Shown in pieces: positions 46,127-58,100 of a DNA stretch of 64,000 nucleotides. The notes below the pieces were generated by a model. The model searched no databases and was not told the DNA's origin. It was given only the letters and a program-made list of their open reading frames with translations. Position 1 is the first letter of the stretch. Each line of letters begins with the position of its first letter. This DNA comes from Hermetia illucens. Its lineage: Eukaryota > Arthropoda > Insecta > Diptera > Stratiomyidae. Both the position numbers and the translations under genes were made by a program. The DNA lies in assembly GCF_905115235.1 (NCBI RefSeq), contig NC_051851.1:112414868-112478867 (forward strand), given 5' to 3'.

Positions 46127-49100
46127 CTATATTAGGCAGATTCTTCCGGAATTAACCAATAGTTTTTCCATGACGAAAAATAAAAAAGAAATTGCAAACC
46201 CAGAGGCCAATATAACGAATGCTCCATAACATTCCTGCAATCGTACACTGGCAAAGTTTTGTCCATGAGACGTGCATAGCGGTTGCTTCGTGTAAATTTT
46301 CGCGTTTTCTCTTGCTTGAATTCCATATTCTCGAATACGAAATAAACTGGATGAGATAAAAAGGAATTCATAAGTGATTATATAAACAGGTAGATAGCTT
46401 GTAGCAGGAGTTATTTTTAAGAAGATAAGACTTACTTCACCTTTATCAATTCCTTAAAGGAGGAATTCTTCCGTATGGCATACCAAGGATCAATTACTTG
46501 CAAGAATTCCACAGTTTGCAAGTTACATTTCTCGTGTTCATAAAATGTTCTTTCTATAAGGTTGTAGCTAACACTGAGCTCGGTGTGAAATGCAAATGAT
46601 TCTCTTCGCAAACGTTCAACACCATCTGATACGTTGATGTAGCTACCGCCTTTTGCTGTTAGCACTTTAGTTTCATAAATCTTTCGACGGATTGGTTCAG
46701 TGGCCATCTGTTTGAAAAAGATGGTTTCGTTACTATTTGAAGGACTTGTGTATGGAAGAAATTGAAATTACCGGAAAATAATATCTATTATACGGATTAT
46801 CGTCGAGAGCAACTTCTAAATTTGAATTCAAAAGGTCTGTTAGTGATGTAATTGTCCTTGCTGTCGACTGCAACAAGGCCACAATATTCGCAGTATAAGA
46901 TGTGTACAGAAAAAGTAAAGCGACTAGAAGAAATATCTAGAGGAGAAGTATATATGTGGGAGAACTAAAAGATAAGTATTTTGGAACCAACGTACTGAAG
47001 CAATCCGCAATGACATCCTCCTGGGTTGCAGTATTATCCCCATTTGCGATATTGCAGATATTCCAATCAAAATACAATCAGAGAATCTAGATGAATTCTC
47101 TGGACCCTCGAAATTAACAAATTTGGTTTGAACCATTAATATAGTGAATATGAATATAACAGCTAGAACAACTATGAATCCTGTCGTGAGCCAGACTAAA
47201 TTTGTAAACGGCAACAAATAAATATTTGAAACAGTTGACAGTGGTGGCGCGCGAAACAAAAATGCACTCCTAGTTGGTGTAACCATTGAAAGATAATCGA
47301 TCAATGGTATTCGATTAGTTTGAAAAAATAATGATGTACCTGGAAACAAAGCTTTTGTCATTTTGGAAAAGTAAATTGCGCGTAATAATTACCTCCAATA
47401 TCAGACCGTCCATTTACCAGTTCTTCCATCATACCAGTCCAATTTCCTGTGCTTTGGTTTAGATAACCCCAAGTATTGACTCTATTATATATAGAGGAAG
47501 CATTCAAGGACTCCAATAACACTTTTGTTACAGCAAAGTTAACTTTCCCAATTGAGTCAATGTGCCTTTCTTGGTAATCCTCCAGATGATCCATAGATTG
47601 ATTTTGAGTAATGACTATAGTAACTTTCAAGGGGATTTTCTGCAGGTTACGTCGCCGGCGAGATAACACCATTGAAGTGTGGTTAATTTGAAGTCCAGTT
47701 TCGTCCCAATGCCCGAAGTATTCAAAAATATATGGTAAAGACGGCCGAACTCTGTAGACTTGAAAGCAACTCTATTAGAGTACATAAAATAATTATTATA
47801 TAAAGTTAAAAGTTCTTGTTTTATGCCGCTTTAGATATTCGCTGGGTATAGATATAATGAAAAACTAAGGGAAATATATTGTCTTCTTTTCTTTCTTCAG
47901 CCTTTGTCCAGTTCACAAGCGGGGTCGACTCGTCGTGATCGGTTTCACCATTTGGTTTCATCAAACCCCTGATCTGGATGCAGTTGCGAGGCTTTCAAAT
48001 CCCCATCCGGCGACTCAAGCCACCGTTGTTTCTGCCGGTCTTTTGGTCGTTTACCATCGACTTTGATTTGCAGAGCAATCTTGATGAGTGAATTCTCGTT
48101 AGTGCGAATTACGTGATCATACCGTCGAATACGTCTCAGCAATTTTTCCACGATTGGTGTAACTCCATATCCATCGCGGATATTCTCATTTCGGATGTGA
48201 TGAAAACGTACCATGCCGCAAGTCAAACGCAACATTTCCGTCTCCATTATCGCAAGACGCCGTTCATTATTTTTGATAGTCGGTCAACACTCTGAACCGT
48301 AGAGTGCGACAGGGCGGACTACATTGCGGTAAATTTTAGATTTGAGACGTTCGTTGGTACGTCGATCAAAAAGAAAACCAGTTGTGAAATGCCACTTCAT
48401 CCAGGTTGTGTTAAAAATAATAATAATACTCCGCCGTAGCCGGTCCCAAGCCCGGTTTTGAAAGGGGGAGGGATAGATAGCTTCAGTCTGAATGGCAGTA
48501 CACCACGGCAGCGTCCCAGGGGATATTTGATAAAATTGCAGGAACTTTGCAGTCTTGCAGATTACTCACTAAAACGCAAACCCAAAAATGAGGAGAAGGA
48601 GAAATTTGAGGTCCGGTACGGTTAACCGGCGGGAGTCGTCTGACTTGGTGACTGGGTCGGGCTCCTGTAATAAACAGCACGGCGTCGAAACCGCTAAGCG
48701 TGGGGTGGTTCGATGTCTAGGTGCGCGATTACCAGGAGTATTGCTCCGCCCGCTGCAGATATTTCGCCAGGATCTGTGGCGACCACTTCAGCAGGTTCGC
48801 GTAGGCAGCAGATGAAATGGACTGAGGAAATGTATCTCTTCATCATTGGTTCCTCCTACGAAATAACGACGGGAGCGTGTGCCGTACCTTGTTGCACCAG
48901 AGATTTCTCGTCGAGCGTTTCCAGTAATTCACACACGTGGCTGTGCGGCGGAGTGCAGAGCAGCGCCGCTTTAAGACTCGCAGCGACACAATCCCGGCCA
49001 TCATCAGGGAGCGTGTTCGACTTGAGGTCATCGCGGAAACTGGTGACCGAGAGTCGATGGGGGCAGAGGCGGCGGCATGAACAACACCACACCGCACTGC

Positions 49101-52100
49101 AGGCAACAGTTTCAGTACTCGCCGAAGCACTCTTCTCTACCGTCCACCTGAGGTTTCCGTTGAGGTTCGGGGCGAATTCCAAAGAGCGAGTATAGAATTC
49201 TCGGAAATGGATCCTTTACATAGACAAGGTATTCCCAAGCTATATGCATCTTCAGCAACCCCGCGAATTCTATCTCAAATCAATGATGAGATTGCATCTC
49301 GACTGCGTTTTTGTGGCGGAGTAGCGGCTTTAGATTGTTCGGTCAAAAGTTTCGCTTTCACGTTATTTATTTGAGTGACCGAAGAGATCCACCATGGAAA
49401 ATTCGTCTGGAACGTCGGGCAATGCCAGTAGATAAGTGAATAACAAAGTACAGAGCGTTTACTGGCACTATGACATCGCCAGTGAGACACCGGTAGTTGA
49501 AATTTTGGACACGCTAAAGCAGAAACTTTCTGTCATTTGCAGTCGGTTACGGCGATCATGCTGAGTGGAACACTGCCGCAGACACGCGCCATGGCACTAC
49601 GCCTGGTATGAATTTCGCAGATGTTACCGAAGAGGAGGTTCGCTGAGCCACAAGCAACTCGAAGAACTGGAGGGGCCCAGGTCTGGTTCGGGTGCGGAAC
49701 TTCTGGTACAAAAAGTTCGCCAGTATATATGGTCGGTGGCCACACAGCATGTGGTCATGAGTCAGTTGGAAGAATTTCCACCGTTCCTAATTGCTGGGAC
49801 TACCTAAAAAGTACACGGTTACAGGACCCCGCAGACACAACACCGATTACTTGCTTATCAATCCTCTACATCTTCCATAACGTCCATTATTAAGGGAAGG
49901 GTCAATGCGCCCATCGAGGCCAACAACATTTTGTCCTAGGAGCAGAAGAGCTGGCTCATTATCGACTCGGTAGATGTAGAACAAGAAACTGGAGGCCAAA
50001 GAAACGTCTTTAGTTGCTTTATCGATTATGCCACGGCTTTCGACAGCGTACAGCATACCTGGCTAATCGATGTCTTCCATCTGTATCGCATTAATCCGAA
50101 ACTAATAAATTTTCTGGCACAGTCATGGAAGGCTGACACACCTTATCAGTGCGTTCGTCTGAGGGTGCCAATACATCAGAGCCTATCAATATACGGAGAG
50201 GTCTCTTCCAGGGGAATTCGTTAAGTCTCTTTGATTTTGCATGACACTCAGTCTCCTTCCATGGCTATTGAATGATGCTAGAGAGCATGGTTTTGCAATA
50301 AAGTATGGCCTAGATGCTAAATGGGAACTGACACACTTGATGCACTTAGATGAAATCAAATTAGAAGTCTGTTACGAATAGTAGACAGGTTCAGCCGTGA
50401 TATTCGGATTGAATTTGAATTAGACAAGTGTCGAATCCAAGCCATCCGCAAAAGTCATCACGAATCGCATTCCGGACATAGCATTGGTGACTTCCACATC
50501 GAAGCTATATCCGAGACAGACTTCAACAAGAACTTAGGATTTCCGCAAAGAACCTTTGCTCGCTTTGCTTGCTTGATAATCTGCTGTCCGAATTCCTGCG
50601 ACGTATAAAGTTGGTGCTGAAATTGTATCGGGGAAGAATAAAATAAGCGCATTGAATGTATTCGCTATACCTACCTTCACTGGCTTATGCATTCGGAATA
50701 TTGCCGTGGACAAAAACCGATCTGGAAAACGTCTAGCGGCGGATACGGACTGCTATGGCCAAATTCCGAACGGATCATCCAAACTCTCCCGTGGAGTGAA
50801 TGAATCTGCCTCTTGACATCGGAGGTAGGCGTGTGGTTGACGTTACGGCCCAACATCACCGCCAAGTTGACTCGCTACGCGCTTATTTTTACAGCAGAGA
50901 GCAGGGGAGTCCCTTGCATGTGGCTGTCTATAAGGGAGGCTGTGGCTGACTTCACTTAATTTGAAGGATCGAAATTTCAATCTTCTGAATGAGGTGAAGT
51001 CGAACCAAGAGCGGATCGATGAATGGAAGTCGAAGACAATGCACGGTAAACACGTGAATTGTCTTCGGTAGCCATTTGGCGATGTGCATTTATCGAGCAG
51101 ATGGCTGTGTGCTGGAGAGCCCTTTGCTGTGCTATTCAGGACGGCGTGGTCACCATTCGATCTTATAAAGTGCTCATAATGAAAGAGCGAGTGGAGAACG
51201 ATCAGTGCAGAATGTATGATCCATCAAAACCTTGCATACAAACATGGACTGATCACGGGAGCATGACCGGCAAGCTCTAACTGATCGCCATATTCCACAT
51301 AATAAGCCTGACGTACTGTAATTGAAAAGACGGGTCGCTCCGCATACATTATTGATGTTGCTATCCCCCATAATAGCAAAATTGAACGAAAATACGTGGA
51401 AAAGAAGGTGAACTATGAGTCACTGGCTTTGGAAATCAAAGAAATTTGGCGTCGCGAGCGGGTGGTTTTAGTTCCCATAATATTGTCCGCTACAGACATT
51501 GTACCTAAATCACTCACGGTTTCCCTTGATGTCCTGGGACTCTTACACAGCCTGGTTCAAACCATGTAGAAATAAATTATTCTGCATATGTGCAGGATGT
51601 TGCGGTTAATTCCCGACGGATTCTCCTACTGATCTGCTACCGCCACCAGCGCCCCTTTATCTTTTAACTAAGTAAGATCGTCCGGTTGTTGAAGAATAGT
51701 ATAGGTGTCAGACGAAACATGGATTGGCACTCACGATGGCGCACAAAACCTGGGAAACGCCTGCTGAACCAACACCGATAGTTTTACTACCAAATCTGAA
51801 TCAAAAATTGCAGACGAACAAACGGGACAAATTGTACCAACTGGTCCTCCAGGTTGGGGGTTGGATAGGGCTGACAACCCTACACGGAAAACCAATGTTA
51901 CGAAGACACAGAAGGAGCCTTGGACAGGATGGATTTTAAAACGACGAAAGTGTCAACGACAACGGAATAATGATTTGTGCATTTTCTCATGGAACGTGCT
52001 CTGCCTGTACGGCTGTGGAAATATAAGCGAAAGGCTATGCACTCTGCGTTTGCGAGGCAAATGTAGAAATATAAGGCTCATAAACGTTCACGCCCCTATA

Positions 52101-55100
52101 GAGGAGACTGCAGAGTCGGAGAAGTATACCTTCTACGACGCAGTTGAGCGGACCCTGGAAGCCTGTCCCAAGTATGATATAAAATCATACTTGAAAATTT
52201 CAACGGTCAGTAGGGATAGAGGCCGTATCTAGGTGATACGTCGGCTCCCATACTTACATAGAGATACCATTGATAACGGAGTGGGGATTATTCGTTAGCA
52301 GTATCGCAGCCGAAGGCCGCGGTTCAAATCACACTGGTGGCAGAGGGATTTGTTATCGTGATTGGATGTCGGATACCAGTTGACTCAGCTGTGAATGAGT
52401 ACCTGAGTCAAAACAGGGTAATAATCTCAGGCGAGCATAATGCTGACCTTATTGCCTCCTGAAGTGTACTGTAGTGTAGCATTCCGTCTTGAATGAAGTG
52501 CTCTAACACACTACAGGGCCCTGATCCAATAAGGATTGTTGCGCCAACGATTATTATTATTAGTATCGCATGGTTTGCGCGATCCACAAACATACGTGGG
52601 CCTCTCCAGGCGGGACTACTTTCAACCAAATTGACCACGTGCTTATGGAACGCCGCCACCCTTGAGCTTTGATGCGAATGAATGTGAGAACATATACGGA
52701 GGTCAATTTAGACTCAGATCACACGGAATTATAACACCAACTACAATCCCTTCTGATAATCAGGTGGGAGTGAATACTGAAGCCATTCACAACACAGCCC
52801 TCCGTAACACCTATAAGGGGAAATGGATGCCGCAAAAACCCCAGCTAACAGATGTCTTGGAGATGAAGCATCAACAAGTGATCTTTACAACCACCTGACG
52901 AACGTTTTCATTGATATGGCCACAAACAGACTGACTCGACGATGAATGTAAGCAAGCAACGGAACGGAAGAATGCTCCATAGCGAGTAATGTTGCATTCT
53001 CAAAGAACGCGGGCACACGTAAAGAATTCCCTCGGGTGGAGAAGCCCAGGAGAACCAACAGATCTGTAAAAGTGTAGGGAGCAACCACACCAGCAGCGGA
53101 AGTGTTATCAATAATTCAGCCTTATACACCTTCATGCTCATCCTGCCGACACAAAGAGGGAAATTTGATTTCTGAGAGAATGGGCACATTGGAGCGATGT
53201 ATTGAGTATTTTGATGAACGGCTCAACAACCAAAATATCGGCGAGTTGGACGTCCCACCAACCGAAGACAACGGACTAATATGGCCACCACAAAGTACAG
53301 AAGAAACAGTCCGTGCCATCCACCGGCTTAAAAACCGTAAATCGCCAGGAACAGGTGGAATTACAGCCGAATTGGTTAAATATGGAGGCGACCAATTACA
53401 GCAATGGGTGCATCAGCCGATATTCAAAGTATGGGACAGCGAATTAATTCCTGACGACTGGCAACGGGGCCTTATCTGCCCCATGCATAAAAAGGGCGAT
53501 ATCATGCAATGCAGCAATTATAGAGTATCACGTTGCTGAGTACAATCTATAAGATATTCTCCGTTATCTTGCTAGGCCGGATAGCCCCATACGCCCAGAA
53601 CATGATTGGCCTATATCAAAGAGGCTTCACTCCAGAAGATTAGAATTTCTCTCTGCGGCACACGATGGAAAAACTGTTAGAATATGGCCATCAGTTGTAC
53701 CATTTTCTCATCAACTTTAAGGCCGCCTATGACAGCATAGCCAGGGTAAAACTGTACACGGTCATGAGAGAATTCGGTATCCCGATGAAATTGATACGAT
53801 TGACTAGGGTAAACCTGGCCAATGTGTGAGGCCAGGTGAAAGCTGCAGGATTACTCTCAAGATCATTCAACATCAACAACGGTCTAAGGTTGCCCTATCA
53901 TGCGTCCTCTTTAACCTGGCCCAAGAGAAAGTGATTCGCGATGCAGATGTAAATGTGAGGGGCACCATTCTCTTCAGGTGCACCCTACTGCCCTACGCTG
54001 ACGATATTGACATCATGGGAAGAACAACACGAGATATACAGGGTGCGGCAGCATAACTTTCTTTTTTCAAAACTCAATAAAAACTATTGTATGCATAGGA
54101 AAATATTTATTTATTTTTTATAATGTAGGTACATGTCTAAAGTTTTTATTTACATTGTTTTGAAAATCAAATCTGTTAGGTGACGTCCCCCATTCTCCAC
54201 ACATTGCGTAAACCGATTTCTGACGTTTGTCATGACTCTTGTTAGCATAGCAGATGTTATGTTGGCAATTTCTTCTTGGATGTTGGTCTTCAAATCTTGT
54301 AGGATTCTTGGACGGTTCACATAAACACGGGATTTCAAAAAACCCCATAGAAAAAAATCACAAGGGGACAGATCGGGAGAGCGTGCTGGCCATTCCAAAT
54401 CGCCTCTAATTGAGATAAGGCGCTCTGGAAAGTGTCCCCTCAAAACAGCCATCGATGCTCTTGAAGTGTGTGCTGTTGCACCGTCTTGTTGGAACCAAGT
54501 GTCCCCCAAATCCAAATTTTCTAGCCGTGGGAAAAAAAAATTCTGTAGCATGTTTACATACCGGTCCGAATTCACTGTCACTGTAACCTCATTTTCCTCA
54601 AAAAATCAGGGACCAATAATTGCAGCTGAGGAAATTGCACACCACACTGTGACTTTGGGTGAATGCAAAGGCTTTTGATGCAATTCTCGAGGGTTGGTGT
54701 CAGCCCAGTAGCGCATGTTTTGTTTGTTAACCGACCCACACAAATGAAAATGGGCTTCATCGCTAAAAACAACAATAGCTTGAAAAGTAAACCTCAACGG
54801 CAAAGGCACGCTCCTCACTATTCCAACGCATGATGGCGACTGAACCATGTCGGGACAAAACTTTACAGTATCCTCTCTTGAATGAGACCACTAGCGCTCC
54901 GCTATGACATCAACTAACTGAGTGCGCGCATTTTAAAAAAGGAAGTTATCCTGCCGCACCCTGTACAATCTACTTGCATCCAGATCGAACAGGCGGTACG
55001 AAATCTTGGGCTGCACATTAATGAAGGCAAAACGAAGTACATGGTGGTAACGTCAGCGCCAAAAACCAAAGATCGAGCAACACCGAATCGCACTGGTCAA

Positions 55101-58100
55101 ATGAAAACAGTGAAGATAGGAGACTACAACTTTGGGAGTGGTAATTTGTTTTTTTTAATTTATCCTATCTCCGGTCGAAAATCACAACCGATAACAGCTA
55201 CGATGATGAAATCCGCGCACGGTTGTTGGCATCAAACAGAGCATATTTCAGCTTACAAAAACTGTTTCGCTGGAAACGTCTCATCAAAGCTTTTACTGTG
55301 CAAGACTATGATCTTGCCAGTCCTCGTATTCCTCGGAGATCTGGGTACTTAACAAAAAGAAAAATTGCGAACTCTTTGCCGCGTGCGAGAGAAGAATCCT
55401 TTTGGCCACCTACACCTACGCCAGACAGCTTTCAGGGATATCGAATTGGTGGACCTCGGCGCAAAACCGGGATGTCTGGAGTTCCTTATTAAGGCAGGCC
55501 TAGACCGGATACCGGTTGTTGCGCCGTTGATGATGATGATAATGAGAGAAGAATCCTCCGAAGAATTGGTTGTGGATAATATCCGGCTCAACAGGTTGCG
55601 GTGGGCGGGTCGTTTAATCCGTATGGATGAGGATGATCCCGCCGGGAAAGTCTATAAGGACAATATCTATGGGAGAAAAAGAAGACGAGGCCGCCCTGCT
55701 TGAGATGGAGTGATGGCGTAGGCCAGGACGCCACAGCTTTTAGGCATTGGTGGACCTCGGTGCAAAAGCGGGGATATCTGGAGTTCGATATTAAGGCTAA
55801 GGTATTCGAAACAAAGTTTTTCTCCGTCAGATTGTTCACCGAGTAACTGATCGGCGTTTAAGTTGCATTTCGAGCCCTTCATAATTGTTCCATCAAATGT
55901 TTGCGTCCCACGTGGGTGGCTTCAAGCAATCACACGCTGAAGCTATCACTGGCGGCCCTCGACAAACCAACAAAACTTGACAAGAGCAGGTGGCTAACCG
56001 ACGAGAAATACCATGATGTTGACCGCGGTTCGGTGAAGCAACCTCCAACCGTGACTTCAGTTCGCCATCAGCCCTGGCCTTTTCTGGCGAAAGGTGAGGG
56101 TGACTTGACAGAAGTGGTCTTAGATTCCGAATAAACTTTAATTGCGAATCCCATGAGTCTCACATTGGGGATGGCAACGGCAAGTCTGGCGGTTGCCGCA
56201 AAAGGGGCCAATCCGCTCTACACTTTTAGCCTCATCTTCCTACGCAACTGAAACACTAGTAATCGACCCGATCGCGCCTCATGGACGCAGAGCCGCTGGT
56301 TGCAATCCGAATGTTTCCACGCCTCCCGCTAACGTCGCATGTGAAACCCTGTTGATCGCTGGCACGGACTACTCGTCGATTTTCGCGTCACCACACAATT
56401 CAAACTGTTCTGCCTGTTACGACGCTCAAGAAAATGTCTTCAGGCAGTTTTTGCGCGAAAGCGGCGCTGCGAAATTATCGAAACAGAAGTCAACGGAAAT
56501 TTCTCACTTGGCTCTCAGGTTAAAAAAATATCCAATAACAACCGTTCATCCTTTTTTTTCTGTCTTTCTCGCAAGAAATCAATTCCCCTAGCCCTGTAGC
56601 GCGGCAAAGCAGAGTAGGGCAGTCACAACGATAAATTTCCCTTTCGGGGCCGAAACCTGAAGAATCAGATTTGAAATTTCAAATTGAAATGTCCAAACCT
56701 GGAAAGCGGCCAGAAAAATTATATCGACGTGACAGCTATGGGACTACCTTTCTTTGTCCATATTGGAACGGTGGTACTTTCTTGCCAATCAAATGGTGTT
56801 CTACCCTCCTCACTGATCCACAGTGATGGGTCCCAGCTCTTCGTTTTCCAGAGCTTAGATGCGATGTCGTTAGGTCCTGTTGCTTTGCCCGATTTCATTC
56901 GTTTTATTGCTTCCTCGACTTCAGTTGCGGTGACAGGTGGTGCTCCAAATGTCGGCAATGCTTGTGGAAGTGGAGGATGAACAGGCTCTTCAGTTGAAAT
57001 CTGCTCGCAATATTCTCGTCGACGAATAGATCGTCGCGGCTCGTCGGTTGGTAAGCAAAGTACCGTTCTTCTCATTAACACAATAGAAATGTTCGATATC
57101 CTATGTGCGTTTGTGTCGGCGTTTAGGAAGCCGATACAGATTTCTTTCGCCATCCCGAGTGTCCAGTTTATCGTAAAGATCTTTTTAATGGACCGCTCGG
57201 GTGATAGTGATGACTTTCTTTGCTTCCCGGTTGGCATTAGTCATTATCTTGGAGGTCTTTTCATCGAGACGTTACCAGAAAGCATCTCTCTCGGAATTAG
57301 GTCGACCTGTCTTTAGTGCATATGCGGTGAAGAGTGAATAATGGGATTAGCTGATATAATGGTGAGCTTCAAGTTTATTGCCGTTTTTACCGCGTTCGCG
57401 CAGAGCAGAGCACAGATATCAATGCGCTTTTCCCGAAGAGTTCCTTGGTCTTTTCAGTTTAGATACGTATTTGTTTTGCTTGGACTAACTTATTTACGTC
57501 CTGACGACGTTCACGCGTAAAAAGACCCTTGCCCATTTCTCGACAGGACCGAGGCCCGTCCTGCCGCATCGACTGAGGTGGACGCCCTAGCATTTTTCTG
57601 AGGCTTGCTACCCGATTATGTTTTTTACCGACATTGGATGCAGTTTTTTGGTCGGCTTGTTGCGGCACCTGTCATTAGGTATCCTACTTGATCTCTCTTG
57701 ATGAATATCTAAATTCTACTGTTCCTCTTACTGAGTCAATAGGTGCTGGGTGATGGTATAATTTAACCTTCCATTTTCCTTGTGTCCACTGCCCGATGGT
57801 ATGGAAAGCATCAGGGTGGATCCATTTCGAGTGTTCCCAAAGTTGTTTCGGCGATGTTTTTCTTTTGGTGTACGTGGAATCCTCAGAAGAGTTCCAATCG
57901 TAAATAAATTTTACTTCTGCAACATTATTATTAATTTGAATATAACGTACCTATTAGTTTGAGAATAAACGGCTCACCCATGGTGACTTGACTTGAGTTT
58001 TCTGGATGGAAGGAAACAGAGGTCTATCGTAGCCGGTCCCAAGTCCGGTTTTGAAAGGAGGAGGAATGGATAGCTTTAGTCCGAATGACTGTAGGCCACA

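Larger units (their letters stand above)
51690..55800 (+). mobile_element. RTE-like LINE, copy E in receptor intron, carrying a SINE and a mariner
   Basis: Endonuclease text near 51970-52200 (LCIFSWNVLCLYG, NVHAPIEETAESEKYT); interrupted by a SINE at 52309-52561; linker and RT entry 53102-53539 (HRLKNRKSPGTGGITAELVK, KKGDIMQCSNYR); motif A 'INFKAAYDSIARV' near 53710; motif B/C ALSCVLFNLAQEKVIRDADV and LLPYADDIDIMGRTTRDIQ to 54040; then a mariner at 54039-54963; C-terminal pieces to 55800, where two 3' segments are scrambled (GGTTGTTGCGCCGTTGATGA appears at 55516, before RLNRLRWAGRLIRMDEDDPA). Many frameshifts. Its catalytic motif is intact as text but the gene is dead. Confidence 0.87.

Noticed and set aside
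46132-46371. 79-codon minus-strand ORF beginning at 46371
   Set aside because: Wrong frame. The real last exon (46346-46127) in the neighbouring frame encodes the receptor's S2 end and final membrane segment.
55901-56591. Two plus-strand ORFs (77 and 132 codons) as host genes
   Set aside because: Compositionally odd, unspliced, no recognised domain, located inside the receptor intron among transposons.
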